DNA of 16,190 nt. Origin: Bacteroidales bacterium UBA4417. Its GTDB lineage: Bacteria; Bacteroidota; Bacteroidia; Bacteroidales; UBA4417. Position 1 is the first letter of the stretch, and each line of letters opens with the position of its first letter. Positions 7,442 through 15,807 of the stretch are shown piece by piece. The translations under genes were made by a program, and so were the position numbers. The stretch spans positions 2,645-18,834 of the forward strand of contig DGQJ01000125.1 in the NCBI GenBank assembly GCA_002389705.1, in the 5' to 3' direction. The notes under the pieces were generated by a model. The model worked only from the letters and a program-made list of their open reading frames with translations, ran no database searches and was not told where the DNA came from.

Positions 7442-9787
7442 TTATTGATTATTGTTTATACGCTTTGGTTCATTGCCCATGTTCAGAATTAAGGTTCCGC
7501 CATTAACAATATCTGAGAAATTTATGAAAGGCATTTTTTGTGATTTATTATTCAATGTTGCCTGCTGTACATAAATGTTGTCCTTTGAGTTATTGATGGT
7601 TTTTATTACAAACTGTTTTCCTTTGTAGTACTGTGGATTTAGTTTGATGGTGATTTTGTCGAATAGCGGACTTCCGATTTGCATTGTTGGATTCTCTTCA
7701 GTTAAACCTTTTACATCGAAAAGCCCTATTCCTGCAAGAACAAACCAGGATCCCAGTTGTCCCTGGTCTTCATCCTGTCCATATCCATACCCATGAATTT
7801 CTTCGGTTCCGTAAAATTTATTGCAAATTGCGCGAACCCATTTTTGAGTAAGATAAGGTTTTCCGGAAAAATTAAACAACCAGGATATATGCAGATTGGG
7901 TTGGTTTCCATGGTTGTAAATGGCAGTTACTCCCGCAAAAGCATTGATGGTTTTACCTGCTCCGAATTCATTTGCTTCGGATAATGTAAAAATACTATCC
8001 AGCCTGTTGTTGAATTGATCTTTACCAATTAAATCAATTAAAGCTTTTGGGTTGTGAGGGACATAAAACGTGTATTGAGCGGCATTTCCTTCCTGGAAAC
8101 CACGCCACGCTTCAGTGGGATTGAACGATTCGATAAAGTTACCGGAAGTGTCGCGGGGACGAATAAACTTTGTTGACGGATCATACAATTTCTCCCAGCC
8201 ATTCGACAATTCCATCAGTTTTTTATAATCTGCAGTTTTATTTAATGCTTTTGCAAACTGAGCTACTGCAAAGGCACTGTACGAATATTCCATGGTATGC
8301 GAGGCTCCGAAACCGGATCCAAACGTATTTGTTTCATACCCTATTCCACTGAGATAGGGGGCGTACCCTCGTTTTACAAATTCACCCACATCTAATTTTC
8401 CGGCTCCGGCAATCCTGTTTTCCGAAACTAATTCGTTTTTCAAAGCCGCTTCATAACCTAGTTTTACATCAAAGTTCCTGATGCCACAGTTATAAGCCGA
8501 AGCAATTGCCAGTCCCGTGAAATTAGTCCCGACTCCCGAAACGTATTTACTGTTGGCAATGCCATCGCCTAACCATCCGGCATCCTTGTAAACCAGCAAC
8601 TGGCTTTGAACCCAATCGGCATAATACTCAGGATAAGCCAATGCCCATAATTGTGTCAGGTTCCAATACCCTCCCCAGATTGCATCAGAATTGTAAAAAT
8701 CATATTCCAGTTTACCATTTTTCTTCAGTGGGATCTGACCTACTTCTCCATTGTTTTTCGGATACGCTCCGTTCACATCGCTTGCTAATCCCCGACCCAG
8801 CAAAGCATGGAATAAGCCGGTATAGAATTTTACCTTATCCGTCTCGTTTTTTGATGTAACAGTAATTCTGCCCAGGTAGTTTTCCCAGGTTTTAAGGTTG
8901 TTGGCTTTAGCCTGGTCGAAAGAAAGGTTTTTTGCTTCGGTGAGTAAATTCAGGCGGGCATTAGCAATGGAAGTATACGAAAGCCCGATTTTAACGGTTA
9001 TTTTCTCATCTGCTTTTGTTGAAAACGTCAGATAAAGTCCTGATCCTTCGCCTGATATTTCGGTAGCTCCTTCAAAAGTTTCGCTATGGTGGAATGTTCC
9101 CCATTTGCCTGGTTTTTTATCGAGTACAGCCGAAAAATACATGGCAACCGAAGCTCCCTTCTGGTATTTTTTTACATATTCCGGTTCGGTAATTACATAC
9201 CCTTCCACCCGGCCGTCGGCTGTAAAGGTCACTTTAGCATCTTTCACCGCCCCGCTTTCGCCCTGGCGGTTTCCGATATCAAAAAGAATATGTGATTCAT
9301 TCGACTCCGGAAAAGTATAGCGTTGAAAACCTACACGTTTAGTCGCCGTTAATTCAGCTTTAATCTTATAATCTTTGAGTATAACCGAATAATATCCCGA
9401 AGTCGCAAATTCATCTTTTTTGTCGAAACGTGAGCGATATCCTTCGTCGGGATTTTCGAGTGTACCCGGAATGGTTTGCAGCATACCGGTTAATGGAACC
9501 AATACAATACCGCCTACCTGAAACTCATGCAGATTAGCAAATCCTTCAATTGATGTATGGCGCGCATCATAACCAACAGCTTCCCATCCCTGGGCATTTC
9601 CATAATGTGCATCAGTAGAAGGACCGAGTTTTGCCAGGCCGAATGGAGCAGCAGCCGGTGTATAAAAGAACCAGCGGGAGTGGGCCGTTCCAATATTCGG
9701 ATTTACATACGTGGTTAATTTTTGCGCTGAAGTATACAGGTTTAAAAGAACCATCAGACTTATAAGCAGAGTGGATTTGAGTTGCAT
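7442..9787 (-). CDS. GH92 family exo-acting alpha-mannosidase with Gln at the general-acid position
   Basis: 781 residues from the ATG at 9785-9787 (MQLKSTLLISLMVLLN signal peptide, cleavage near TSAQ). A GTG five codons earlier (9802) is in frame but only adds a polar extension. The N-terminal beta-sandwich domain begins VNPNIGTAHSRWFFYTPAAA, with PFGLAKLGPST and GFANLHEFQVGG. The (alpha/alpha)6 catalytic part carries WGGYWNLTQLWALAYPE, SYSAFAVAQFAKAL and YNHGNQPNLHISWLFN, then GYGYGQDEDQGQLGSW. GH92 enzymes are calcium-dependent inverting exo-mannosidases. The catalytic Asp pair is kept (D672 and D674 in DED). The acid Glu of the usual GNEP motif is Gln here (Q629, codon CAA at 7901-7903). 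No lipobox is present, so the enzyme should be periplasmic. It lies 22 nt after the GH76 stop. Confidence 0.92.
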   Translation of the reverse strand: MQLKSTLLISLMVLLNLYTSAQKLTTYVNPNIGTAHSRWFFYTPAAAPFGLAKLGPSTDAHYGNAQGWEAVGYDARHTSIEGFANLHEFQVGGIVLVPLTGMLQTIPGTLENPDEGYRSRFDKKDEFATSGYYSVILKDYKIKAELTATKRVGFQRYTFPESNESHILFDIGNRQGESGAVKDAKVTFTADGRVEGYVITEPEYVKKYQKGASVAMYFSAVLDKKPGKWGTFHHSETFEGATEISGEGSGLYLTFSTKADEKITVKIGLSYTSIANARLNLLTEAKNLSFDQAKANNLKTWENYLGRITVTSKNETDKVKFYTGLFHALLGRGLASDVNGAYPKNNGEVGQIPLKKNGKLEYDFYNSDAIWGGYWNLTQLWALAYPEYYADWVQSQLLVYKDAGWLGDGIANSKYVSGVGTNFTGLAIASAYNCGIRNFDVKLGYEAALKNELVSENRIAGAGKLDVGEFVKRGYAPYLSGIGYETNTFGSGFGASHTMEYSYSAFAVAQFAKALNKTADYKKLMELSNGWEKLYDPSTKFIRPRDTSGNFIESFNPTEAWRGFQEGNAAQYTFYVPHNPKALIDLIGKDQFNNRLDSIFTLSEANEFGAGKTINAFAGVTAIYNHGNQPNLHISWLFNFSGKPYLTQKWVRAICNKFYGTEEIHGYGYGQDEDQGQLGSWFVLAGIGLFDVKGLTEENPTMQIGSPLFDKITIKLNPQYYKGKQFVIKTINNSKDNIYVQQATLNNKSQKMPFINFSDIVNGGTLILNMGNEPKRINNNQ

Positions 9788-9809
9788 ATTTTTGGAATTC
9801 ACTTAAAGT

Positions 9810-10988
9810 TTATTTGTTTTTGATTTCGCCTTTTATGATTGCAATCCGGGCATATAATTCAGCCATACAGGCTTCGTCGAGTAACCATTTCGGTTGTTTC
9901 TTCTCGTCCTTTACACCGGTCCAGTCTTTGTAAATCAATCCGGCTTCGTCGCGTGCATTTTCCCAGGCCCAGTCGGCCCCGGAAATAATGGCATCAACAT
10001 ATTTGGGGTCGTGATCTATATCGTACAATTCGTGATAGCCCCTGAACAGCACAACATTAAACCAGGGTAAATCATCAATATATGTGATGCCATTGTCGGT
10101 TTTCTTTATAAAATACTTAAAACTGCCTTCGGCCAACAGCCTGGCATTTTCAAGATACTTTTTATCTCCTGTTATTTTGTACAAGCGCACCGAAGACTGT
10201 ATCATCGTGCCTGTATTGTATGTATAAAAAACTTTATCAGGGGATGCGCTAACGGTTGAGAACGAATTCCAAATGATATGTAAGGTGCTGTCGAGCAGGT
10301 GCGACATCATCCAGTTGTAGAACAATAATCCTTCATCAAGATATCTTTTGTCCTTGGTAGCCTGGTAAAGTTTTAAAGAAAATACAGTAGCTTTTCCATT
10401 GGTACATGCCGGTTTCTGATCGCGAACACCTTCGAGCCAGCTCACGCCGCCACCAAAATCATCGCTCCAACCACTTTTAATAAAAGTAAACACTTCTTTG
10501 GCTTTGGCCAGATACAGCAGGTTTTTAGTGCTTTCGTATGCATCGATATAGTCGATTCCGACCAGCCCGTTATCATCGTAATACCTGTCGCTGTACTCAA
10601 ATTTTCCGGGATAAGCCTGGTAGCCGGGTGGGGTTCGTGTTACATCATAATAACATTCAACAGCTTTAATCATCGAATCCTGGTATGGCTTGTACTTTTT
10701 GGCATTTATTTCCATCAACAGATTTGTAGAGGAAAATACACCACTCATAGGCCACAGGTACGAAACCTCCTGAGCTTTCTTTCCTGTGTTATCCTGAAAA
10801 TAGGTTAAATCAGGTTTGTACGTATTAGGGTAATATTCCGAAAAAAGACCATGTTCATGCACGCGGTACATGTTCCAGACTTTCTGAAACATATATTCCG
10901 CTTTATCCAGGTACGGAGTTTGCGCTGATCTGGCGTTAAAGCTGAAGACCACACAAATTACTGAAAGCAAAAACAAAATCCTCTTCAT
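9810..10988 (-). CDS. GH76 endo-alpha-1,6-mannanase, periplasmic or secreted
   Basis: 392 residues. The signal peptide MKRILFLLSVICVVFSF is followed by NARSAQ without a lipobox, so the enzyme is probably soluble in the periplasm. The GH76 (alpha/alpha)6-barrel is recognisable from VSYLWPMSG (near 75-83) and from the catalytic Asp pair in YYDDNGLVGIDYIDAY (D138 and D139; family members use two adjacent Asp as nucleophile and acid/base). Also present are GGGVSWLEG, KPACTNGKATVFSLKLY, YTYNTGTMIQ and LPWFNVVLFRGY. The length is normal for a single-domain GH76. It lies 19 nt after the GH76 lipoprotein gene, which shares the same block order, so the two look like an old duplication with different localisation. 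Expected job: cutting imported alpha-1,6-mannan backbone fragments. Confidence 0.92.
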   Translation of the reverse strand: MKRILFLLSVICVVFSFNARSAQTPYLDKAEYMFQKVWNMYRVHEHGLFSEYYPNTYKPDLTYFQDNTGKKAQEVSYLWPMSGVFSSTNLLMEINAKKYKPYQDSMIKAVECYYDVTRTPPGYQAYPGKFEYSDRYYDDNGLVGIDYIDAYESTKNLLYLAKAKEVFTFIKSGWSDDFGGGVSWLEGVRDQKPACTNGKATVFSLKLYQATKDKRYLDEGLLFYNWMMSHLLDSTLHIIWNSFSTVSASPDKVFYTYNTGTMIQSSVRLYKITGDKKYLENARLLAEGSFKYFIKKTDNGITYIDDLPWFNVVLFRGYHELYDIDHDPKYVDAIISGADWAWENARDEAGLIYKDWTGVKDEKKQPKWLLDEACMAELYARIAIIKGEIKNK

Positions 10989-11007
10989 ATACTGGCTTAT
11001 AATTTTC

Positions 11008-12216
11008 TTACTTTGTGCCTAACGTTTCTTTTTTATACACTGATAATGCGCCGTACGATTCAACCACGGCTGCCTGCATCAGCAATGAATAATAACGATT
11101 CGGGCTTCCGCCTGTCCAGTCTTCGTAGAAAAACCTATCAGTTGTACGTGCCTTGTCATACCCGTTATTTATAAAATTATAGTAGGTCTGAATGTACGTT
11201 TCGGCATTTTTATAGAGTGGCACCAGGTCAATGTAACCCCTCAGCAGTTTTGTATTAAACCAGGGGTCATGTTCGGGAAATGCCAGGGCTAGTCCATTAC
11301 GCGAACGAACAAAAGAATCGTATGAACCCTGGGCCGATTCAATGGCATCATCCAGGTATACCTGTTCACCGGTGATACGATACAGCCTGACACCGTTCTG
11401 AATCATAACACCGGTATTGTAGGTCCATTTTGTTTTGTTTATTTCGCCGGCAGTATTCATATCGTTCCAGTAACACTTGTCAGAAGGGTCGCGCAAGTTT
11501 GCTTTTAACCACGCATATTCTTTTTTTGCAAATGAAAGCACCGATGCTTTTTCGGCCTGCGGGCATGCAGCATAATATTCCAGTAGGAAAAGCGTGGCAT
11601 ATCCATTGGAGCATGCTGGTTTGTTGGAGTTGGCATTACCGGCAATATTTTTTTCATCTTCGTTCCACCATAAAGCGCCACCAAGCAGGTTATCAAAACC
11701 ACTTTCCAGGAACTTTACAATTTGCGCCGACCTATCCAAAAAACGTTGCTCTTTTGTAAGGTTGTAAGCTTCCATGAGGCTGATACCCACAATAGCATTA
11801 TCGTCGTAAAATCTTGTACCTCCGCCTGTTGTTCCGTTTGTAGAAGATCCATAACCGCCAATTGAGTTTCCATTGGCACCGGTTCGGTAATATTTCTGAT
11901 AGTTGTCGGCTAAAGTTGTAAATCCAACATCATAACCGGCTTGTGTGAGGGTAGCTGCACCCGAAGTTAAACCAACATATGGCCATAAATATGAAATCGA
12001 TGGATCACCACTCTGCGTCGGGTTGCTTTCTTTGTAAAGTCCGTTCGGTAGTTTGTAGTGTTTATTTATCAGATCAAACACTTCTTTTGCTCTCGCATTG
12101 CATTTTACCGTATCTGTAACAACCGGTGGCTTTACAACAGGTGGTACATAATCTTCTGAACCGTCGTCACAGGAAACGCACAAGTAAATTAGTGCGATAA
12201 ATATTAAATTTTTCAT
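11008..12216 (-). CDS. GH76 endo-alpha-1,6-mannanase, surface lipoprotein
   Basis: 402 residues. The signal sequence MKNLIFIALIYLCVSC ends in a lipobox cysteine (C16), followed at once by acidic residues (DDGSED), as in Bacteroidota lipoprotein export signals that send proteins to the outside of the outer membrane. A proline-rich linker (PPVVKPPVV) leads to the GH76 domain: ISYLWPYVGL, then the Asp pair in FYDDNAIVGISLMEAY (D138 and D139), GGALWWNEDEK, KPACSNGYATLFLLEYY, WTYNTGVMIQNGVRLY and DPWFNTKLLRGY. Compared with the second GH76 it has a Gly/Ser/Thr-rich loop just before the catalytic pair (GGYGSSTNGTTGGGTR). It probably makes the first cuts in extracellular alpha-mannan and feeds SusCD. 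It starts after a 215-nt spacer downstream of the two-repeat small protein. Confidence 0.92.
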   Translation of the reverse strand: MKNLIFIALIYLCVSCDDGSEDYVPPVVKPPVVTDTVKCNARAKEVFDLINKHYKLPNGLYKESNPTQSGDPSISYLWPYVGLTSGAATLTQAGYDVGFTTLADNYQKYYRTGANGNSIGGYGSSTNGTTGGGTRFYDDNAIVGISLMEAYNLTKEQRFLDRSAQIVKFLESGFDNLLGGALWWNEDEKNIAGNANSNKPACSNGYATLFLLEYYAACPQAEKASVLSFAKKEYAWLKANLRDPSDKCYWNDMNTAGEINKTKWTYNTGVMIQNGVRLYRITGEQVYLDDAIESAQGSYDSFVRSRNGLALAFPEHDPWFNTKLLRGYIDLVPLYKNAETYIQTYYNFINNGYDKARTTDRFFYEDWTGGSPNRYYSLLMQAAVVESYGALSVYKKETLGTK

Positions 12217-12431
12217 TGTCTTTTTTTTAGAACTTATTTCAGATTAAGCATTTCAGAATTTAAAATAGTGCTCAACCTGGATGTAAAGTGTCAAGTTAGG
12301 CACAAAGGCTGGCGGTATGGTTAGTTGCCACTTCAAAGTATTTACGCGTTAAGTTATAACTACTTTTGATACAGGCTGTACCGCTCGATTATGCACTGTT
12401 TTAGCAATTGTTTTGTGTGTAGGTGTTATAT
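12217..12431. other. 215-nt spacer inside the PUL operon
   Basis: This is the longest gap in an otherwise tightly packed gene cluster. No frame is convincing. It is somewhat richer in GC than the other PUL spacers in its middle (about 12295-12400) and contains direct short motifs GTTAGGC (12295-12301) and GTTAAGT. I find no clear strong hairpin and no consensus promoter. It could be a 3' UTR of the small protein gene, a remnant of the event that brought that gene in, or an internal promoter for the glycosidase genes. Confidence 0.4.
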
Positions 12432-12857
12432 TTACTCGGTCATTCCGAATTGGTCAATCATTTGTTTTCCGTTTTTAGAAAGTGTGAAACTTAATTCTTT
12501 CCAGGCAGTTCCTTCAATACCAGTTAAGGATATTCCGTCTTTTGTCTTGGTAATGGTGATTAAGTAATCCGCAAGTTTGGAATCTTTATTAGATGATACC
12601 TTGCCTAACTGTGTCATCCCATACTCGTCTATTGCCTGTGGCTTGTTGTAAACAAGATTGAAATTTAAATTAATCCAGGCACTTCCTTCAGAACTGTGCA
12701 TCTTAAGTCCGTTATCAGTCTTTTCAATAGTGATTTTAAAGTTTTTCAGGTCTGATGAACTCTTTTCTTGAGCCATTATTTCAGAACTTAAAGTCAATAA
12801 GATTACAGCAATTATTGACTTGGTCAAAAGGCTTTTGAATGTTGTTTTTATTTTCAT
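12432..12857 (-). CDS. Small exported protein with two tandem 44-residue repeats, function unknown
   Basis: 141 residues. The signal peptide runs to about residue 30 (ending SSEIMAQ); there is no lipobox. The mature part is two copies of one unit, residues 40-83 and 98-141, sharing ITI-KT-(D)G--L, EG-AW--L-F-L--N and the closing ID-(Y/F)GMT. Each unit reads like a small beta-sandwich half. I recall similar repeats as stand-alone exported hypothetical proteins in Bacteroidota, never with a known role, and not as a usual PUL component. It is 64 nt downstream of the SusE-like gene and 215 nt upstream of the GH76 lipoprotein, on the same strand, so it is probably cotranscribed. It may be an accessory binding or stability protein of the mannan system, or an unrelated gene inserted in the operon. 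Confidence 0.75.
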   Translation of the reverse strand: MKIKTTFKSLLTKSIIAVILLTLSSEIMAQEKSSSDLKNFKITIEKTDNGLKMHSSEGSAWINLNFNLVYNKPQAIDEYGMTQLGKVSSNKDSKLADYLITITKTKDGISLTGIEGTAWKELSFTLSKNGKQMIDQFGMTE

Positions 12858-12921
12858 TTATTCATTTTTTGATTATTCATTTTTGTGTTTGTTTTCTTAC
12901 ACTTACACAAAACATTAAACT

Positions 12922-14067
12922 TTATAATGGTACAACATTTGAGAATTCATGTATCATCAAACCATCTTTATCAGTGTTTACCGTAATGGTACATTTCGTC
13001 AAATCAAGAGTAGCTTTCATTTTCCATAAATGGTCCCATTGGCTCCATGCAAATTCCTCTAATTCGTAAAAAGCAGGGGTTTCTGTTCCTAGAGGCCTTT
13101 CAGCACTTACACCATCTCTGCGTCCGAAACATCTTTCAACTCCGTTTATGGTGGCAATAAAGTAATACCGCTCTTCTATCCAGCCTAACCATGATGGCGG
13201 ATTGGTTTCAGGTCTCGATTTCATGATGAATTTTATAGTGCAATTATCAGCTTTGAAAATTCCATTTCCCTGGTATGACAAATTCCCGATAACATCGAAA
13301 GTTGCACCCCAGATAGCTTTCAGGTTGATCATCTTATCGATAGTCATTTTTTGGGTATTCAAATCCACTGTTACACGATAGACTTCACCTTCTGCATTGG
13401 CATTTACACTGTACGAACCGGAACCTTCAATAATTTTGCCGGTTTCATCTGCATAGCAAATAAAGGGCTCCGAATCAGTTGTACTGCTCTTGAAGTAATA
13501 ATTACCATTAACAGCGGCTTTCGTATACGCAATAAATACACCATCTGCAGCCCTGCGCATTTCCTGGCCGCCTGCACCATTGTTTTCGGTGGCTGTACCA
13601 TATAAATACAGCGTTGTTCCGGTATAATCAATACCAGCGCCTCTGGTAACCGAAATTTCTTTCGATAAGCCTGAACTTTTCACTTCTCCGCCTTTGGAGG
13701 CTGTTACTGTCCAGATAACATTTCCTGTACTTGAAGTTCCGATGCCGGCTTTACGGGCAATGGTATTTAGGGTGGAATGTGTTAAGGTGAATGTTGGCGA
13801 CACTCCTAAATCGCTGAATGAGCGATAAATGGGTGCGGAGAAGTCACCACCAGCTTTGTCGAACAAAATTTCGTACGTTACATAGCCCTGGGCGGCGGCA
13901 CCACCTTCCCAGCTAAGTATTACATTGGTTGGCGAAGCCACATCAATTACCACCGATGCCGGCGAATTGAGCACTGTAGGTGTTGTAAATTCTGCATCGA
14001 ACGCATATTCTTCTTTGCAACCCACCATCAGTAAAGCAAGTATGAATACTAATACTATATTTTTCAT
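12922..14067 (-). CDS. SusE/SusF-like surface glycan-binding lipoprotein
   Basis: 381 residues. The SPII signal MKNIVLVFILALLMVGC has its lipobox Cys at residue 17, followed by KEE, compatible with export to the cell surface. The N-terminal part (about 26-145) is a SusE-type Ig-like domain (VILSWEGG, YVTYEILFDKAGGDF, then VIWTVTASKGGEVKSS). It is followed by one or two beta-rich domains (about 150-250: TLYLYGTATENN, NYYFKSSTTDSEPF; and 255-381: DVIGNLSYQGNG, IKFIMKSRPE, KATLDLTKCTITV), the layout of SusE/SusF proteins that bind glycan without cleaving it. It lies 19 nt after SusD, the canonical position. Aromatic residues in the C-terminal domain (WLGW, WSQWDHLWK) are candidates for stacking on sugars. 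Mannan binding is inferred from the neighbours. Confidence 0.85.
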   Translation of the reverse strand: MKNIVLVFILALLMVGCKEEYAFDAEFTTPTVLNSPASVVIDVASPTNVILSWEGGAAAQGYVTYEILFDKAGGDFSAPIYRSFSDLGVSPTFTLTHSTLNTIARKAGIGTSSTGNVIWTVTASKGGEVKSSGLSKEISVTRGAGIDYTGTTLYLYGTATENNGAGGQEMRRAADGVFIAYTKAAVNGNYYFKSSTTDSEPFICYADETGKIIEGSGSYSVNANAEGEVYRVTVDLNTQKMTIDKMINLKAIWGATFDVIGNLSYQGNGIFKADNCTIKFIMKSRPETNPPSWLGWIEERYYFIATINGVERCFGRRDGVSAERPLGTETPAFYELEEFAWSQWDHLWKMKATLDLTKCTITVNTDKDGLMIHEFSNVVPL

Positions 14068-14086
14068 AATCTTTTAAATTTAAAGT

Positions 14087-15688
14087 TTACCAGTTTGGGT
14101 TTTTAGTCAGATTTTTATTTAAATCAATTTCAGTTTGAGGGATTGGCCACAAATAATGTTTGGCTTTATCAAAAGTCCTGTTTTCGACACGTACATGGCC
14201 ATTATCAACACCAATTATATCATTGGTAAGTAAACCATGGCAATATCCGTTTAATACATTTTCAGCAATCTGCCATCTTATTATGTCTTTATGACGAAGG
14301 CCCTCCAATGCTAATTCCGACCTGCGCTCACGACGAACTATATCAATTAAATCCTGATTTGATTTACCTGATGGAAAGTTTAATGCCAGCGGGTTTGAAA
14401 ATCCGGCCCGTAAACGGAGAGGTTTGATGGTTGCATCCCAAACTGCTGTGTTTAATGTTCCTAACTCGGCATTTGCTTCGGCGTTCATCAGTAAAATATC
14501 GGCATAACGGATCAAAATGGTATTCAGACTGGATGAGCTTACGGTGAGGCGGTAGTTTTTATCGAAGTACTTTTTATAATAATATCCTGTTGGTGTGCAA
14601 TCGGAACTAAATCCGTACCCGTCCTTGCTGCTTCCCTTATCACAATTAATAACTTTTAAGGAACCGTCGGCCATTTTGTAGCTGTTTCCGGTATAAATAA
14701 TAGTTGCGGCTAAACGTGGGTCGCGGTTCAGATAAGGTGTTGCAGCAGAGTATACAGTGCTCGAACTTATAGGATTTCCGTCAGTTGCAATATAGCTGTC
14801 AACTAATTCCTGCAGCGGGGCAAGTTGAGCGTAACCTCCCAGCGAAGGGGGCAGAAACTGATATTCCACGCTGTTTTCGCGGGAATTCAACATGTATTGA
14901 ATGTCGAGGATTACTTCGGAATTGCCTTCATTTTCGGTATAGAACAATCCTTCGTAGCTGGGGAATAGTGTAAATTTCCCAATAATTTTCTCTGTCTCGG
15001 TTTTAACATCAGCCCAGCGATTTTCGAATAAAAGTATCCGCGCTTTCAATCCCATGGCTGCATAACGGGTTACACGACCTAAATCTTTACCTGAATAGGA
15101 TTCGGGCAGATAATTGTTATTTTCAATTTCTGTTAATTGATTCAGTAAGTCGGTAACAATTTCGGATTTAGGAGTACGGGCAATTTCCTGGGATTCGGAA
15201 ATCGTAATAGTTTTGGTAAAATAAGGAACATCTCCGAATTTAGAGTAAAGTTCGAAATACAGGTAGGCTCTGATTACTTTAACTTCGGCCATATACCGGT
15301 TTTTTAACTCGGCACTCAAACCGGGAACTTTATCAATGTTATCGAGCAATATGTTGCAGTTACGGATACCGGCATATTTGCTACCCCAAACTGATTTAAC
15401 ATAACCATCATCAGTAGAGTAACTTCCATTACCAATAGCCTGGTTGTACCCTGTTTTACAATATGCATTGTCCGACATTGCATCAGAAAAGAGAATCTCT
15501 TCAGCACTCATTAAGTTGGTATAACAGGTATTTACCGCATTAATGGCCGCATCCGGTTTTTTCCAGTATGCAACATCACTCAACCTATCCTGAGGTAAAA
15601 CATCCAGTTTTACACAGGATGATGAAAAGAATACAGCTAAAAGTACTACTGTAGCTGAACTCAACTTGATGAATATATTTTTTTTCAT
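14087..15688 (-). CDS. SusD/RagB-family outer-membrane lipoprotein
   Basis: 533 residues, normal for the family. The SPII signal MKKNIFIKLSSATVVLLAVF ends in SSSC (Cys at residue 25), followed by VKLDVLPQDRLSD, the standard beginning of mature SusD proteins. The body contains the TPR-like helices (YAGIRNCNILLDNIDKVPG, IRAYLYFELYSKFGDVPYFT, AAMGLKARILLF), the late block ILIRYADILLMNAEANAEL and RRERRSELALEGLRHKDIIR, and the closing KNPNW. SusD acts as the lid of the SusC porin: it binds oligosaccharide at the cell surface and closes over the transporter. Its substrate here should be alpha-mannan fragments. It lies 119 nt downstream of the SusC stop, with a repeat-bearing spacer between. An A-rich leader (caaaaaaaacaaacac) precedes the ATG. 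Confidence 0.97.
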   Translation of the reverse strand: MKKNIFIKLSSATVVLLAVFFSSSCVKLDVLPQDRLSDVAYWKKPDAAINAVNTCYTNLMSAEEILFSDAMSDNAYCKTGYNQAIGNGSYSTDDGYVKSVWGSKYAGIRNCNILLDNIDKVPGLSAELKNRYMAEVKVIRAYLYFELYSKFGDVPYFTKTITISESQEIARTPKSEIVTDLLNQLTEIENNNYLPESYSGKDLGRVTRYAAMGLKARILLFENRWADVKTETEKIIGKFTLFPSYEGLFYTENEGNSEVILDIQYMLNSRENSVEYQFLPPSLGGYAQLAPLQELVDSYIATDGNPISSSTVYSAATPYLNRDPRLAATIIYTGNSYKMADGSLKVINCDKGSSKDGYGFSSDCTPTGYYYKKYFDKNYRLTVSSSSLNTILIRYADILLMNAEANAELGTLNTAVWDATIKPLRLRAGFSNPLALNFPSGKSNQDLIDIVRRERRSELALEGLRHKDIIRWQIAENVLNGYCHGLLTNDIIGVDNGHVRVENRTFDKAKHYLWPIPQTEIDLNKNLTKNPNW

Positions 15689-15723
15689 GTGTTTGTTTTT
15701 TTTGAAATATTATGTTGGTAAGA

Positions 15724-15770
15724 TGAGATCTTTCGCAAATTATCTGATCTCAATTTTAAATATGAGATCA
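15724..15770 (-). promoter_or_regulatory. Three pairing repeats in the susC-susD spacer (alternative hairpins)
   Basis: On the minus strand TGATCTCA (15770-15763) can pair perfectly with TGAGATCA (15752-15745), giving 8 bp with a 10-nt loop. A third copy GATCTCA (15730-15724) can pair with the same middle copy over 7 bp. The two stems exclude each other. No T tract follows either, so this is not a normal terminator. It may stabilise the susC message end or tune susC against susD expression. Confidence 0.45.
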
Positions 15771-15807
15771 TTTTTTCTGGTTACTCACATCTAGTGTATT
15801 TTTCTGT

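Noticed and set aside
9788..9802. GTG start for the GH92 gene
   Set aside because: The ATG five codons later gives a clean signal peptide; the extra residues are polar and add nothing.
12270..12350. Integron attC-like core motifs (GCTCAAC at 12270-12276, GTTAGGC at 12295-12301, GTTAAGT further right)
   Set aside because: The only pair with correct opposite orientation is about 30 nt apart, shorter than known attC sites, and I see no clear paired L boxes. These short degenerate motifs occur by chance.
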